A stretch of 64,000 bases of DNA from NCBI RefSeq assembly GCF_003330845.1, contig NZ_CP026121.1, forward strand, positions 4,941,501 to 5,005,500. The letters are read 5' to 3'. Of this stretch, positions 9,101-16,837 are shown piece after piece. The DNA is from Streptomyces sp. Go-475. GTDB lineage: Bacteria; Actinomycetota; Actinomycetes; Streptomycetales; Streptomycetaceae. Position 1 is the first letter of the stretch; each line of letters begins with the position of its first letter. The notes beneath the pieces are model-generated. The model was not told the origin of the DNA and did not search any database. It saw only the letters and a list, made by a program, of their open reading frames with translations. A program made the position numbers and the translations under genes.

Positions 9101-11611
9101 CACCTCGATGGCCTCCGGGAGATCGGAGGCCTCCCGGAGGGCGAAGGCCAGATGGGCGCGCGCGGTGAGGGTCGCCGGATGATCACCGCCCTGTTCGCGG
9201 GTGCGGTCCGCGACGAGCGCCCGGCGCTCACGGACCGAGCCGCGATGGTCCCCCATCAGCTGCCGGGTGAAGGCCAGCCCTTCCCGTGCCCGCAGCGTGT
9301 CCCGGTGGTACGGGCCCCGGACCCGCGCATAGTCGGCGATCACCGCCCGGTAATCCGCGACCGCCCTGACGTAGTCGGCCCGCTCCCGGTGGGCCTCCGC
9401 GATGTCGTCACGGTAGTCGAGGGTCGCCGGATGGTCCGGCCCCTGGATCCGGGCGCTGTCCGCCGCCAGCGACTCGAACTCCGGCAGCGCCGCGTCCGGC
9501 CCGTACGCCTCGGCCAGCTCGTACGCCAGGTCCTGCCGGCTGCGCAGCGTGTCCGGATGGTCCGGACCCTGCACGCGCTCCCGGTCGGCGACCACCTCCC
9601 GGTACACGGCCACCGCCCGCTGCGGATCACCCGCGGCGGAGTGCGCCGCGGCGAGCCAGCCGCGGCTGGTGAGCGTGTCGGGATGGTCCGGGCCGTGCTC
9701 CCGTCGCCGGTCCTCGACCGCCTGCTCGTACAGCGCCAGCGCGGTGCGGTGGTCACCGGCCTCCCGGTACGCGTAGGCGAGGTTGGTGCGGCTGGCGAGC
9801 GTGTCCCGGTGCCCCTCGCCCAGGAGACGCTCCCGGTCGGCGACGACCGCCGCGAACTCCTCGACGGCGGCCTGGTACCGGCCCGCTGTCTGGAGCGCGT
9901 AGGCCAGGTTGTTGCGGCTGCCGAGCGTGTCGGGGTGCTGCTCGCCCTGGATCCGGCGACGGTCCGCGACCACGGCGGTCAGCTCCTCGACCGCCCGCAT
10001 CACATCGCCCGCCTTGCGGTACGCGTACGCCAGCCGCTCTCGGGCGGTCAGTGTCTCCCTCGCGTCCGGGCCGCAGAGCCGGCGGCGGTCGAGGTAGACG
10101 TTCTGGCACAGCCGGACCGCCCGCGCCGGGTCGCCGGCCTTCGCGTGCCACTCGGCCAGCCGGTCGCGCTGGTCGAGCGTGGCGTCGTCGTCGACCCCGA
10201 GCAGTGCCTCGCTGCCCTCGACGGCCCGCGTCATCAGGGGGATCGCCAGCACGTGCTGCTCGCGCGCCGCCAGCTCGTCGGCGCCCCGCCGGTACATCTC
10301 GATCGCCTCGGCGCCCGGTTCCGAGGCCGGGCCCGTCTCCGCGAGCGCCTGGACGTGCACGAGCAGCCGTCGCACCGACTCGGCCGGGGCCCCCGACAGC
10401 TCCGCGGCCAGGGCCCGCTCGGCCGCGTCCCGCGCCCCGGGCACCTCAGGAGCGTCGGCGTGCCGCAGGGTCTGCTGGACGAGGCGGTGCAGGGCGAGGC
10501 CCTCGGGGCCGGACGTGATCAGGTGGTAGTCGCGCAGCGCGTCGACCGACTCCTCGAGCTCCCGCTCGGAGCGGCCCAGATGCCGCAGCACCTCACGCGG
10601 CACCGCCTCCGGGGCGAACCAGGCCAGCGTGTGCAGCAGCGGTACGGCCAGCGGGCGGCGGGAGCGGATGGCCGCCAGGCTGGTGCGCCAGATCTGGGCG
10701 ATGGTACGGCCCGAGCGGCCCGCTCCGTCGTTGAGCACCACGTCGGGGACACGGGCCAGTTTCGCCCGGTAGGCCGCGAAGCCGATGCCGGTCTCCCGGA
10801 GGTAGGCGCCCGCCTGCGTGAGAGCCAGCGGCAGGTGCCCGAGGTCCTCGGCGAGCCGCGCGGCCTGCGCGCGCTCGGCGGCGGAGCGGTCCTCGCCCAC
10901 GCCCGCCGTCGCGCACAGCAGGTCGACGGCCTCCCCGTGGTCCAGCACGTCCAGGCTGACCAGGCGGGCCCCCTCGGGCCAGCCGGTCCGGCACCGGCTC
11001 GTCACCAACTGGTGGCCGCGGTCGAGGAGTCGGCCCAGGAACGGGGTGAGGTGCTCGGGCCGCTCCACGTTGTCGTACACCAGCAGCCAGTCGGAGTGGT
11101 TCTCCAGCCAGGCCAGCGCCCACTCGGTGCGCTCCTTCGCGGAAGCCCGGCGGGCCCACTCCGGGTACAGGCGCAGGGCCAGCTCACCGAAGCCGGAGGC
11201 GATCCGCTCCTCGCTCTCGGCGGTGATCCACCACACGAGCCGGTACGCCTCGCTCCGGTGGGCGTAGTGCAGTGCCAGCGTGGTCTTGCCGATGCCGCCG
11301 AGGCCGCTCAGCGCGGTCGCGGCCTTCTGGGTGACGACCCCGCCGCCGGACCGCAGGGAGGCGCGTAACCGGCCCAGGTCGTCCGTGCGACCGACGAAAG
11401 GGGCCGAGGGCAGGGCGGGCAGGTTGTCCAGCCGGGCGGGCGGATCGATCGTGAGGGCGGCGGACTTCGCCGGCTCCGGCAGCACCGTCGTGTGCTCTTC
11501 GGTGTGCGGATTGCCGCCCGCCCGGAAACGGCCGCCGGCCTGCCCCGGCACCGCCAGGCCACGCTCCAGGACGGCAGCCCCCGCGGCCCGCGACTCCTCA
11601 GAGATGATCAT
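6134..11611 (-). CDS. NB-ARC (STAND) NTPase with a long tetratricopeptide-repeat array
   Basis: A giant 1,825-residue protein. Residues ~65-290 form an NB-ARC/STAND NTPase: PFVGRTDDL lead-in, P-loop GLGGIGKTT (103-111), Walker B WLLVYDNVE (175-183), QLVTSRC sensor (~201-207) and the GLPL-like GHLPLALTQAGAYL. A winged-helix segment (~350-430) includes AVPLLHTLAWFAPEAVPREVL and DALRDYHLI. From ~450 to ~1,700 run about 28 kinesin-light-chain-type 42-residue TPRs, each marked by a G-x-DHPxTL turn. The last ~110 residues are beta-rich (VTIEVRLE, HDVRFTLYDHASGF). The ATG at 11611 follows GGGGGAG; the frame is open further upstream but without a better site. It probably senses a ligand through the TPRs, oligomerises with nucleotide and activates the downstream CHAT protein (inference). 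Confidence 0.9.
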   Translation of the reverse strand: MIISEESRAAGAAVLERGLAVPGQAGGRFRAGGNPHTEEHTTVLPEPAKSAALTIDPPARLDNLPALPSAPFVGRTDDLGRLRASLRSGGGVVTQKAATALSGLGGIGKTTLALHYAHRSEAYRLVWWITAESEERIASGFGELALRLYPEWARRASAKERTEWALAWLENHSDWLLVYDNVERPEHLTPFLGRLLDRGHQLVTSRCRTGWPEGARLVSLDVLDHGEAVDLLCATAGVGEDRSAAERAQAARLAEDLGHLPLALTQAGAYLRETGIGFAAYRAKLARVPDVVLNDGAGRSGRTIAQIWRTSLAAIRSRRPLAVPLLHTLAWFAPEAVPREVLRHLGRSERELEESVDALRDYHLITSGPEGLALHRLVQQTLRHADAPEVPGARDAAERALAAELSGAPAESVRRLLVHVQALAETGPASEPGAEAIEMYRRGADELAAREQHVLAIPLMTRAVEGSEALLGVDDDATLDQRDRLAEWHAKAGDPARAVRLCQNVYLDRRRLCGPDARETLTARERLAYAYRKAGDVMRAVEELTAVVADRRRIQGEQHPDTLGSRNNLAYALQTAGRYQAAVEEFAAVVADRERLLGEGHRDTLASRTNLAYAYREAGDHRTALALYEQAVEDRRREHGPDHPDTLTSRGWLAAAHSAAGDPQRAVAVYREVVADRERVQGPDHPDTLRSRQDLAYELAEAYGPDAALPEFESLAADSARIQGPDHPATLDYRDDIAEAHRERADYVRAVADYRAVIADYARVRGPYHRDTLRAREGLAFTRQLMGDHRGSVRERRALVADRTREQGGDHPATLTARAHLAFALREASDLPEAIEVFEELLRDRGRVLGPQHPDVFATREALARTRQWAGDHLRAVAELEHLLRDMEPLLGQDHPRVLSIRHSFAQVFAEEERYARSLELYGRLVEDYERVYGGDHPSSLGMRSWLGATLRSAGEYSRAEEVFDALLADRTRVQGADHPDTLETSSWRAWVFRSAGQHQRAISVYEELVEARTRVLGAEAQATLNSRTGLALARLGADDHEGAIAGFTELLADRRRLLGDHAPDTLLMLENLADACSAAERHGRAIALYEEAVEAWTRAWSATHPRTLRARRDLGLVQKTAGRHQEALATLESVLEERGRLFGPDHPQVLDVRFDLVSASCAAGDYSRAAELAERLVADCARVRGRDHVMTLNARSWLAYAWARSGSYQRAIVAFEGLVEERTRFHGADHGETLATRYLLADSFAARWDYEQAVVLGQALVDDLARVHGAGSPQAFDDRAMLARWRECTGDRVGALRDLDALLRDHERTLGPDHRDTLALRRTIAWVWLGASTARRAVATSASVVDDSARVLGPDHPRTLTARGTLAAAHGAAGEIAHALRLRSSLVDDHLRIHGPDHSAALGARRSLVSARRRAGRRVLSVRDAVALVEDSERVRGPRHPDTLGCRNLLGHACWEAGDPHRAAAVFEELWKQCEEVLPEEHETTFWVRGNLAWLTADTGPADDAVRWARNLVDDATELFGPDHRRTLEVLPVLAHALAQADEPEQALEVLRDLLRRTARLLDQPEYPETVDDVVRVHQQAAARDGEPTPAGRPADAETEDEDGILLGVLVEMFATRFGGFLPTLATQLAHAVCDAGDPAGAVAVLKAVHAGRARMFGPDHPNTLESLAELAFVCLEADDPDSAPSHEELLAGWERTFGPDHPETAELRWRLRTARPAWRARLTLVTDEVTVGRPVTIEVRLEREEGAAATTPPRLMVAVSCPTAASVDPATAEYDPGGAPTRFTLTASEPGAHDVRFTLYDHASGFVLQELKTVVHVQGAREG

Positions 11612-11717
11612 GACTCCCCCGTGTCGATCACCCGCACCAGGCCGCGTCGTCACCCGCTCGCGGCACTGAAGGAATAGGCAACTGTACGGGGACGAAACGG
11701 AGTTGTCACCGGGGTGC

Positions 11718-11746
11718 GGGGTGGCGGCGCGGTCCGCCGCCACCCC
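11718..11746 (-). terminator. Stem-loop behind argS
   Basis: A perfect 11-bp inverted repeat (11718-11728 with 11736-11746, 7-nt loop) begins 6 nt past the argS stop codon and lies ahead of the NB-ARC gene. It has no T-run, which is normal in this GC range. It suggests the NB-ARC operon is transcribed separately from argS. Confidence 0.6.
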
Positions 11747-11751
11747 CACCG

Positions 11752-13515
11752 TCAGAGCCGCTCGGGCGTCCGGATGCCCAGCAGGGCCATGCCCTGGTGC
11801 AGGGTGCGGGCCGTGATGTCGCAGAGGAACAGGCGGTTCTCCACCTGCTCCGGCGACTCGGCCTTCAGCACCGGGCACTTGTCGTAGAACGTCGTGTACA
11901 GCGACGCCAACTGGTACAGATACGCCGTCATCTTGTGCGGGGCGTACTCCGCCGCGGCCTCCGCCACCGTCGCCCCGAACGAGTCCAGGTGCAGGCCCAG
12001 CGCGCGCTCCGCCGCGTGCAGCCCCAGCTCCGGGTGCGCGGCCGGGCGGGCCTCGCCGGCCTTGCGCAGGATCGACCGGATACGGGCGTAGGCGTACTGG
12101 AGGTAGACGGACGTGTCGCCGTTCAGCGAGACCATCTGGTCCAGGTCGAACTTGTAGTCCCGGTTCGCCGACGTCGACAGGTCCGCGTACTTCACCGCGC
12201 CGATGCCCACCTGCGCGCCGCGCTCGGCGATCTCCTCCTCGGAGAGGTCCTGGGCCTTCTCCCGGACCACGGCCGACGCGCGGTCGATCGCCTCGTCGAG
12301 GAGGTCGACCAGCCGGACCGTCTCGCCCTCACGGGTCTTGAACGGCTTGCCGTCCTTGCCGAGGACCGTGCCGAAGGCCAGCTGCACCGCGCGCACGTCC
12401 TCGTTCAGCCAGCCGGCGCGGCGGGCCGTCTCGAACACCATCCGGAAGTGCAGCGACTGGCGGGCGTCCACCACGTACAGGAGCGTGTTCGCCTTGATGT
12501 CGAAGACGCGGTCGCGGATCGCCGAGAGGTCCGTCGCCGCGTAGCCGTAGCCGCCGTCCGACTTCTGCACGATCAGCGGGACCGGCTTGCCGTCCGGGCC
12601 CTTGACGTCGTCGAAGAAGACGCAGAGCGCGCCCTCGGAGCGGACCGCGACGCCCGACTCCTCCAGCAGGCGGCAGGTCTCCGCGAGCATGTCGTTGTAG
12701 CCGGACTCGCCGACGATGTCCGGGTCCCGGATCTCCATGTCCAGCTTCTCGAAGACGGAGAAGAAGTAGATCTTCGACTCGTCGACGAACTTCTGCCACA
12801 TGGCGAGCGTCTGCGGGTCGCCCGCCTGGAGGTCGACCACCCGGCGCCGGGCGCGCGTCTTGAACTCCTCGTCGGAGTCGAAGAGCTTGCGGGCGGCCTT
12901 GTAGAGGCGGTCCAGGTTCGACATCGCCTCCTCGCCGCTCACCTCGGCCGACTCGTGGTCCAGCTCGTGCGGGTGCTCCTCCAGGTACTGGATGAGCATG
13001 CCGAACTGGGTGCCCCAGTCGCCGATGTGGTGGCGGCGGACCACCGACTCGCCCGTGAACTCCAGCAGCCGCGTCACCGAGTCGCCGATCACCGCGGAGC
13101 GCAGGTGACCGACGTGCATCTCCTTCGCCACGTTCGGCTGGGCGTAGTCGACGACCGTGGTGCCCGGGTGCTCCGCGCGCGGCACGCCGAGGCGGCCCGT
13201 GTCGTCCGCGTAGCGCGCGGCCAGGTTCTCCGTGATCGCCCGGTCGGTGATCGTGATGTTCAGGAAGCCGGGCCCCGAGACCTCGACGTCCCCGATCAGC
13301 TCACCCGACTCGACCCGGGAGACGACCTGCGTCGCCAGCTCCCGCGGGTTCGCCTTCTCCTTCTTGGCGAGGGCCAGGATCCCGTTGGCCTGGAAGTCGG
13401 CCCGGTCGCTTCGTCGCAGCAGCGGGTCCGCGGAGCCGGCCTGCGGCAGAGCTGCCGACAGGGCCGCCGCGAGGCGCTGGTGGACGGAGTCGCTGAGGGA
13501 CGTGACCGAGGCCAT
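11752..13515 (-). CDS. argS: Arginyl-tRNA synthetase
   Basis: 587 residues, the normal length for actinobacterial ArgRS, which charges tRNA-Arg in the cytosol. The N-terminal Add-1 domain is followed by the class I HIGH motif as HVGH (134-137, in [10 protein letters not shown]). The catalytic core shows [14 protein letters not shown] and [12 protein letters not shown]. The KMSKS lysine is degenerate, as is usual in ArgRS ([11 protein letters not shown] region). The C-terminal DALR anticodon-binding domain ends with [11 protein letters not shown]. The ATG at 13515 opens [11 protein letters not shown]; the AGGAGA upstream is rather far from it, but no closer in-frame start exists. It is divergent from lysS across 149 bp, an arrangement that allows shared control of two synthetases. 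Confidence 0.97.
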   Translation of the reverse strand: MASVTSLSDSVHQRLAAALSAALPQAGSADPLLRRSDRADFQANGILALAKKEKANPRELATQVVSRVESGELIGDVEVSGPGFLNITITDRAITENLAARYADDTGRLGVPRAEHPGTTVVDYAQPNVAKEMHVGHLRSAVIGDSVTRLLEFTGESVVRRHHIGDWGTQFGMLIQYLEEHPHELDHESAEVSGEEAMSNLDRLYKAARKLFDSDEEFKTRARRRVVDLQAGDPQTLAMWQKFVDESKIYFFSVFEKLDMEIRDPDIVGESGYNDMLAETCRLLEESGVAVRSEGALCVFFDDVKGPDGKPVPLIVQKSDGGYGYAATDLSAIRDRVFDIKANTLLYVVDARQSLHFRMVFETARRAGWLNEDVRAVQLAFGTVLGKDGKPFKTREGETVRLVDLLDEAIDRASAVVREKAQDLSEEEIAERGAQVGIGAVKYADLSTSANRDYKFDLDQMVSLNGDTSVYLQYAYARIRSILRKAGEARPAAHPELGLHAAERALGLHLDSFGATVAEAAAEYAPHKMTAYLYQLASLYTTFYDKCPVLKAESPEQVENRLFLCDITARTLHQGMALLGIRTPERL

Positions 13516-13664
13516 AGGTAAGGGTGCCGTTCTCCTCGAGGGAATCGATAGACACGGCCAGTATCCCATGGGGGTAAAGCCGTTTTTCCGGGCGCGAGCT
13601 GGTCTGGGACAATGTTGCGGTCAGCCGTGCGACCGTACCGGCTGCCCGATGCAGAAAGAAGGAC

Positions 13665-15413
13665 GTGCCGATCGTGGCTCAGAGCACCGAGACCACCGAC
13701 TGGGTCTCCCGTTTCGCGGATGAGGTCATCGAGGAGTCGGAGCGCCGGGCCCCGGGCAAACCCGTCGTCGTCGCGTCCGGCCTCTCCCCGTCGGGCCCCA
13801 TCCACCTCGGCAACCTCCGCGAGGTCATGACCCCGCACCTCGTCGCCGACGAGATCCGCCGCCGCGGGTACCAGGTGCGGCACCTGATCTCCTGGGACGA
13901 CTACGACCGGTACCGCAAGGTGCCCGAGGGCATCCCCGGTGTCGACAAGGCGGAGTGGGCCGAGCACATCGGCAAGCCGCTGACGTCCGTCCCGGCGCCG
14001 AAGGGCTCCTCGTACCCGAACTGGGCCGAGCACTTCAAGGCCGCGATGATCGAGTCGCTGGCCGAACTCGGCGTGGAGTTCGACGGGATCAGCCAGACCG
14101 AGCAGTACACCTCCGGCGTGTACCGCGAGCAGATCCTGCACGCCATGAGGCACCGCGGCGACATCGACGCCATCCTCGACCAGTACCGCACCAAGAAGGC
14201 CCCGGCCAAGAAGCAGCAGGGGCAGAAGCCGGTCGACGAGGCCGAGCTGGAGGCCGCCGAGGGCTCCGGCGCCGCCGCCGAGGACGACGGCAGCTCCGGC
14301 TCCGCCGGCTACTTCCCGTACAAGCCGTACTGCGGCAACTGCGAGAAGGACCTCACCACCGTCACGTCCTACGACGACGACTCCACCGAGCTGACCTACG
14401 CCTGCACCGCGTGCGGCTTCTCGGAGACGGTCCGGCTGAACGAGTTCAACCGCGGCAAGCTGGTCTGGAAGGTCGACTGGCCGATGCGCTGGGCGTACGA
14501 GGGCGTGGTCTTCGAGCCCTCCGGCGTCGACCACTCCTCTCCCGGGTCGTCGTTCCAGGTCGGCGGGCAGATCGTCGGGATCTTCGGCGGCAAGCAGCCC
14601 ATCGGGCCGATGTACGCCTTCGTCGGCATCTCCGGCATGGCCAAGATGTCGTCCTCCAAGGGCGGCGTGCCCACCCCGGCCGACGCCCTGCAGATCATGG
14701 AGCCGCAGCTGCTGCGCTGGCTCTACGCCCGCCGCCGGCCCAACCAGTCCTTCAAGGTCGCCTTCGACCAGGAGATCCAGCGGCTCTACGACGAGTGGGA
14801 CCGGCTCGACGCCAAGGTCGCCGACGGCAGCGCCCTGCCCGCCGACGCCGCCGCGCACTCCCGCGCCGTGCGCACGGCCGCCGGTGAGCTGCCGCGCACG
14901 CCCCGGCCGCTGCCCTACCGGACGCTCGCGTCCGTCGCGGACATCACCGCCGGGCACGAGGACCAGGCCCTGCGCATCCTCAGCGAACTGGATCCGTCAC
15001 GGCCGCTGGGCTCGCTGGAGGAGGCCCGGCCCCGCTACGACAAGGCCGAGGCATGGATCAACACGCACGTCCCCGCCGACCAGCGCACCATCGTGCGCGA
15101 CGAGCCCGACGCCGAGCTGCTGAAGTCGCTCGACGAGCAGGGCCGTGAGTCGCTGCGGCTGCTGCTCGACGGGCTGGCCGAGCACTGGTCGCTCGACGGG
15201 CTGACCCACCTCGTGTACGGCGTGCCCAAGGTGCAGGCCGGGTTCTCCGCCGACGCCACGCCGAAGGAACTGCCGCCGGAGATCAAGACGGCCCAGCGGT
15301 CCTTCTTCGCGCTGCTGTACCACCTGCTGGTCGGGCGGGACACGGGGCCGCGGCTGCCCACGCTGCTGCTGGCGGTGGGGCAGGAGCGGGTGCGGCACCT
15401 GCTCGGCGACTAG
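13665..15413 (+). CDS. lysS: Lysyl-tRNA synthetase, class I
   Basis: 582 residues. This is the class I (archaeal-type) LysRS, not the more common class II enzyme. The HIGH signature is HLGN (47-50, in PSGPIHLGNLREV) and the KMSKS signature is KMSSSKGG. A zinc-binding insertion is seen in YCGNCEKD and YACTACGF. The alpha-helix-cage anticodon domain fills the C-terminal third. A GTG at 13665 gives MPIVAQSTETTDW. A second GTG at 13674 (MAQSTETTDW) has better spacing from AAGAAGGA, so the true protein may be three residues shorter. Many streptomycetes also carry a class II LysRS elsewhere; that cannot be checked here. It converges on the DUF2637 gene across a strong stem-loop. Confidence 0.95.
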   Translation: MPIVAQSTETTDWVSRFADEVIEESERRAPGKPVVVASGLSPSGPIHLGNLREVMTPHLVADEIRRRGYQVRHLISWDDYDRYRKVPEGIPGVDKAEWAEHIGKPLTSVPAPKGSSYPNWAEHFKAAMIESLAELGVEFDGISQTEQYTSGVYREQILHAMRHRGDIDAILDQYRTKKAPAKKQQGQKPVDEAELEAAEGSGAAAEDDGSSGSAGYFPYKPYCGNCEKDLTTVTSYDDDSTELTYACTACGFSETVRLNEFNRGKLVWKVDWPMRWAYEGVVFEPSGVDHSSPGSSFQVGGQIVGIFGGKQPIGPMYAFVGISGMAKMSSSKGGVPTPADALQIMEPQLLRWLYARRRPNQSFKVAFDQEIQRLYDEWDRLDAKVADGSALPADAAAHSRAVRTAAGELPRTPRPLPYRTLASVADITAGHEDQALRILSELDPSRPLGSLEEARPRYDKAEAWINTHVPADQRTIVRDEPDAELLKSLDEQGRESLRLLLDGLAEHWSLDGLTHLVYGVPKVQAGFSADATPKELPPEIKTAQRSFFALLYHLLVGRDTGPRLPTLLLAVGQERVRHLLGD

Positions 15414-15418
15414 GCGGT

Positions 15419-15460
15419 GAACAGGAAGGGGCCCTCGGTGACGAGGGCCCCTTCCTGTTC
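15419..15460. terminator. Bidirectional terminator between lysS and the DUF2637 gene
   Basis: A perfect 19-bp inverted repeat (15419-15437 with 15442-15460) closed by a GTGA tetraloop. It starts 6 nt after the lysS stop and ends 14 nt before the stop of the convergent gene, so it can serve both. The A/T-richer outer arms give short A and T tracts on the two strands. Confidence 0.85.
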
Positions 15461-15474
15461 GCGTCTACCGGCCT

Positions 15475-16749
15475 CTACGCGATGTGGTCCTCTTCCAGTT
15501 CCGCCGTGTGGCGCTTCTGGAAGCGTTCCGCGAGGGACTTCAGTTCGCCCGGGCTCAGCGTCGTGCCGTAGGTGGCCTGGATGTTGTCGCCCAGGGCGCG
15601 GGGCGTGGGGTAGCTGCCGTCTATCGACTGCCGGAACACCTGGTAGTACGCCTCCTCGTCCGGCTCGGGGGCCGGTGGCGTGCCGCCGCCGTCGCCCAGT
15701 TCCCGGGTGCGGTTGGGACCCACCGGGATGGGGAAGCTGCCGGTGTCCTCCGGGGAGGGGGCCGGGTCGTACTCGGGCTGGTACTGCTCGGCCCCCTGCT
15801 CTTCGGCGATCCACTGGGCGTACTGGTCGGGGTCGTAGGCCGGGTCGTAGCCGCCCTGGTACTCGACCTCCCGGGGAGCGTTGAACCAAGGGCTCTGGTC
15901 CGGCTCGGGCTCCGGTTCCGGGTACTCGGCGTCGTGGTTGCCCTCCAGCTGAGGGCGCTGCTCGCCGGGAGGCGCCGCTCTGTGTGGGACGGGTGCCGCC
16001 CCGGCGGCACGACTGCCCGCATCCGGGTCCGTTTGCGGCGGCGGGGGGATCAGGGCGGGTTCGATGCCCGCCGCCGCCAGGCCCGCCGGGGCCGTCTCCG
16101 CCAGGGGAACGCCGTAGCGGGCCAGCCGCAGCGGCATCAGGGACTCCACCGGGGCCTTCCTGCGCCACGCCCGTCCGAAGCGGGACCGCAGCCGGGCCTG
16201 GTAGACGAGACGTTCCTGCTCCAGCTTGATGACCTGCTCGTAGGAGCGCAGCTCCCAGAGCTTCATGCGGCGCCAGAGGAGGAACGTGGGCACGGGGGAG
16301 AGGAGCCAGCGGGTGAGGCGGACGCCCTCCATGTGCTTGTCGGCCGTGATGTCGGCGATCCGGCCGATCGCGTGGCGGGCCGCCTCGACCGCGACCACGA
16401 AGAGGATCGGGATCACCGCGTGCATGCCCACGCCCAGCGGGTCCGGCCAGGCCGCCGCGCCGTTGAAGGCGATCGTCGCCGCCGTCAGGAGCCACGCCGT
16501 CTGGCGCAGGAGCGGGAACGGGATCCTGATCCAGGTGAGGAGCAGGTCCAGGGCCAGCAGGACGCAGATGCCCGCGTCGATGCCGATCGGGAAGACGTAG
16601 GAGAAGTTCCCGAAGCCCTTCTTCAGGGCCAACTCGCGGACCGCCGCGTACGAACCGGCGAAGCCGATGCCGGCGATGATCACGGCGCCGGCCACGACCA
16701 CGCCGATGAGAACGCGGTGCATCCGAGTCAGCTGCAGTGGCGCGGCCAC
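15475..16749 (-). CDS. DUF2637 membrane protein (SpdB-like) with acidic linker and C-terminal HTH-like tail
   Basis: 424 residues. Four membrane segments occupy the first ~110 residues (VLIGVVVAGAVIIAGIGFAG, FPIGIDAGICVLLALDLLL, LLTAATIAFNGAAA, VIPILFVVAVEA). The order matches DUF2637/SpdB, a family first met in actinobacterial plasmid spread genes and also common on chromosomes. A basic amphipathic stretch follows, then a low-complexity Pro/Glu/Asp/Tyr-rich linker (~230-375). The last ~60 residues (YPTPRALGDNIQATYGTTLS, then a helix) resemble a small helical DNA-binding domain. The GTG at 16749 is chosen because GGAGGGGA lies 6 nt upstream; a TTG 36 nt further up is weaker. Role unknown; a link to transfer or nucleoid-membrane attachment is only inference. 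Confidence 0.8.
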   Translation of the reverse strand: MAAPLQLTRMHRVLIGVVVAGAVIIAGIGFAGSYAAVRELALKKGFGNFSYVFPIGIDAGICVLLALDLLLTWIRIPFPLLRQTAWLLTAATIAFNGAAAWPDPLGVGMHAVIPILFVVAVEAARHAIGRIADITADKHMEGVRLTRWLLSPVPTFLLWRRMKLWELRSYEQVIKLEQERLVYQARLRSRFGRAWRRKAPVESLMPLRLARYGVPLAETAPAGLAAAGIEPALIPPPPQTDPDAGSRAAGAAPVPHRAAPPGEQRPQLEGNHDAEYPEPEPEPDQSPWFNAPREVEYQGGYDPAYDPDQYAQWIAEEQGAEQYQPEYDPAPSPEDTGSFPIPVGPNRTRELGDGGGTPPAPEPDEEAYYQVFRQSIDGSYPTPRALGDNIQATYGTTLSPGELKSLAERFQKRHTAELEEDHIA

Positions 16750-16773
16750 CCGTACTCCCCTCCCCTTGCGTGT

Positions 16774-16787
16774 TGTTGCGCGCAACA
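16774..16787. promoter_or_regulatory. Perfect 14-bp palindrome ahead of the DUF2637 gene
   Basis: TGTTGCGCGCAACA, self-complementary, lies 24 nt upstream of the GTG at 16749 and just before the ribosome-binding site on that strand. The position is right for a repressor operator. The binding protein is unknown; autoregulation by the C-terminal HTH-like tail of the gene product is one possibility. Confidence 0.4.
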
Positions 16788-16837
16788 GGGTGGCACATGT
16801 GTGCGGAGGACGGGTGGCCGGTTCCCGACGGGTCTGT

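Noticed and set aside
6450..10330. CRISPR-like or satellite repeats at DNA level
   Set aside because: The 126-bp period matches 42-residue TPR units in an unbroken reading frame, with no spacers between conserved repeats.
6158..11368. 1,736-residue plus-strand ORF opposite the NB-ARC-TPR gene
   Set aside because: Composition is Arg/Gly/Val-rich without any domain, and it is the mirror of the highly repetitive coding strand. In DNA this GC-rich the antisense frame of a long gene often stays open.
12301..12370. Missing KMSKS as evidence that argS is defective
   Set aside because: Loss of the canonical lysine motif is normal for most ArgRS enzymes; length and all other blocks are intact.
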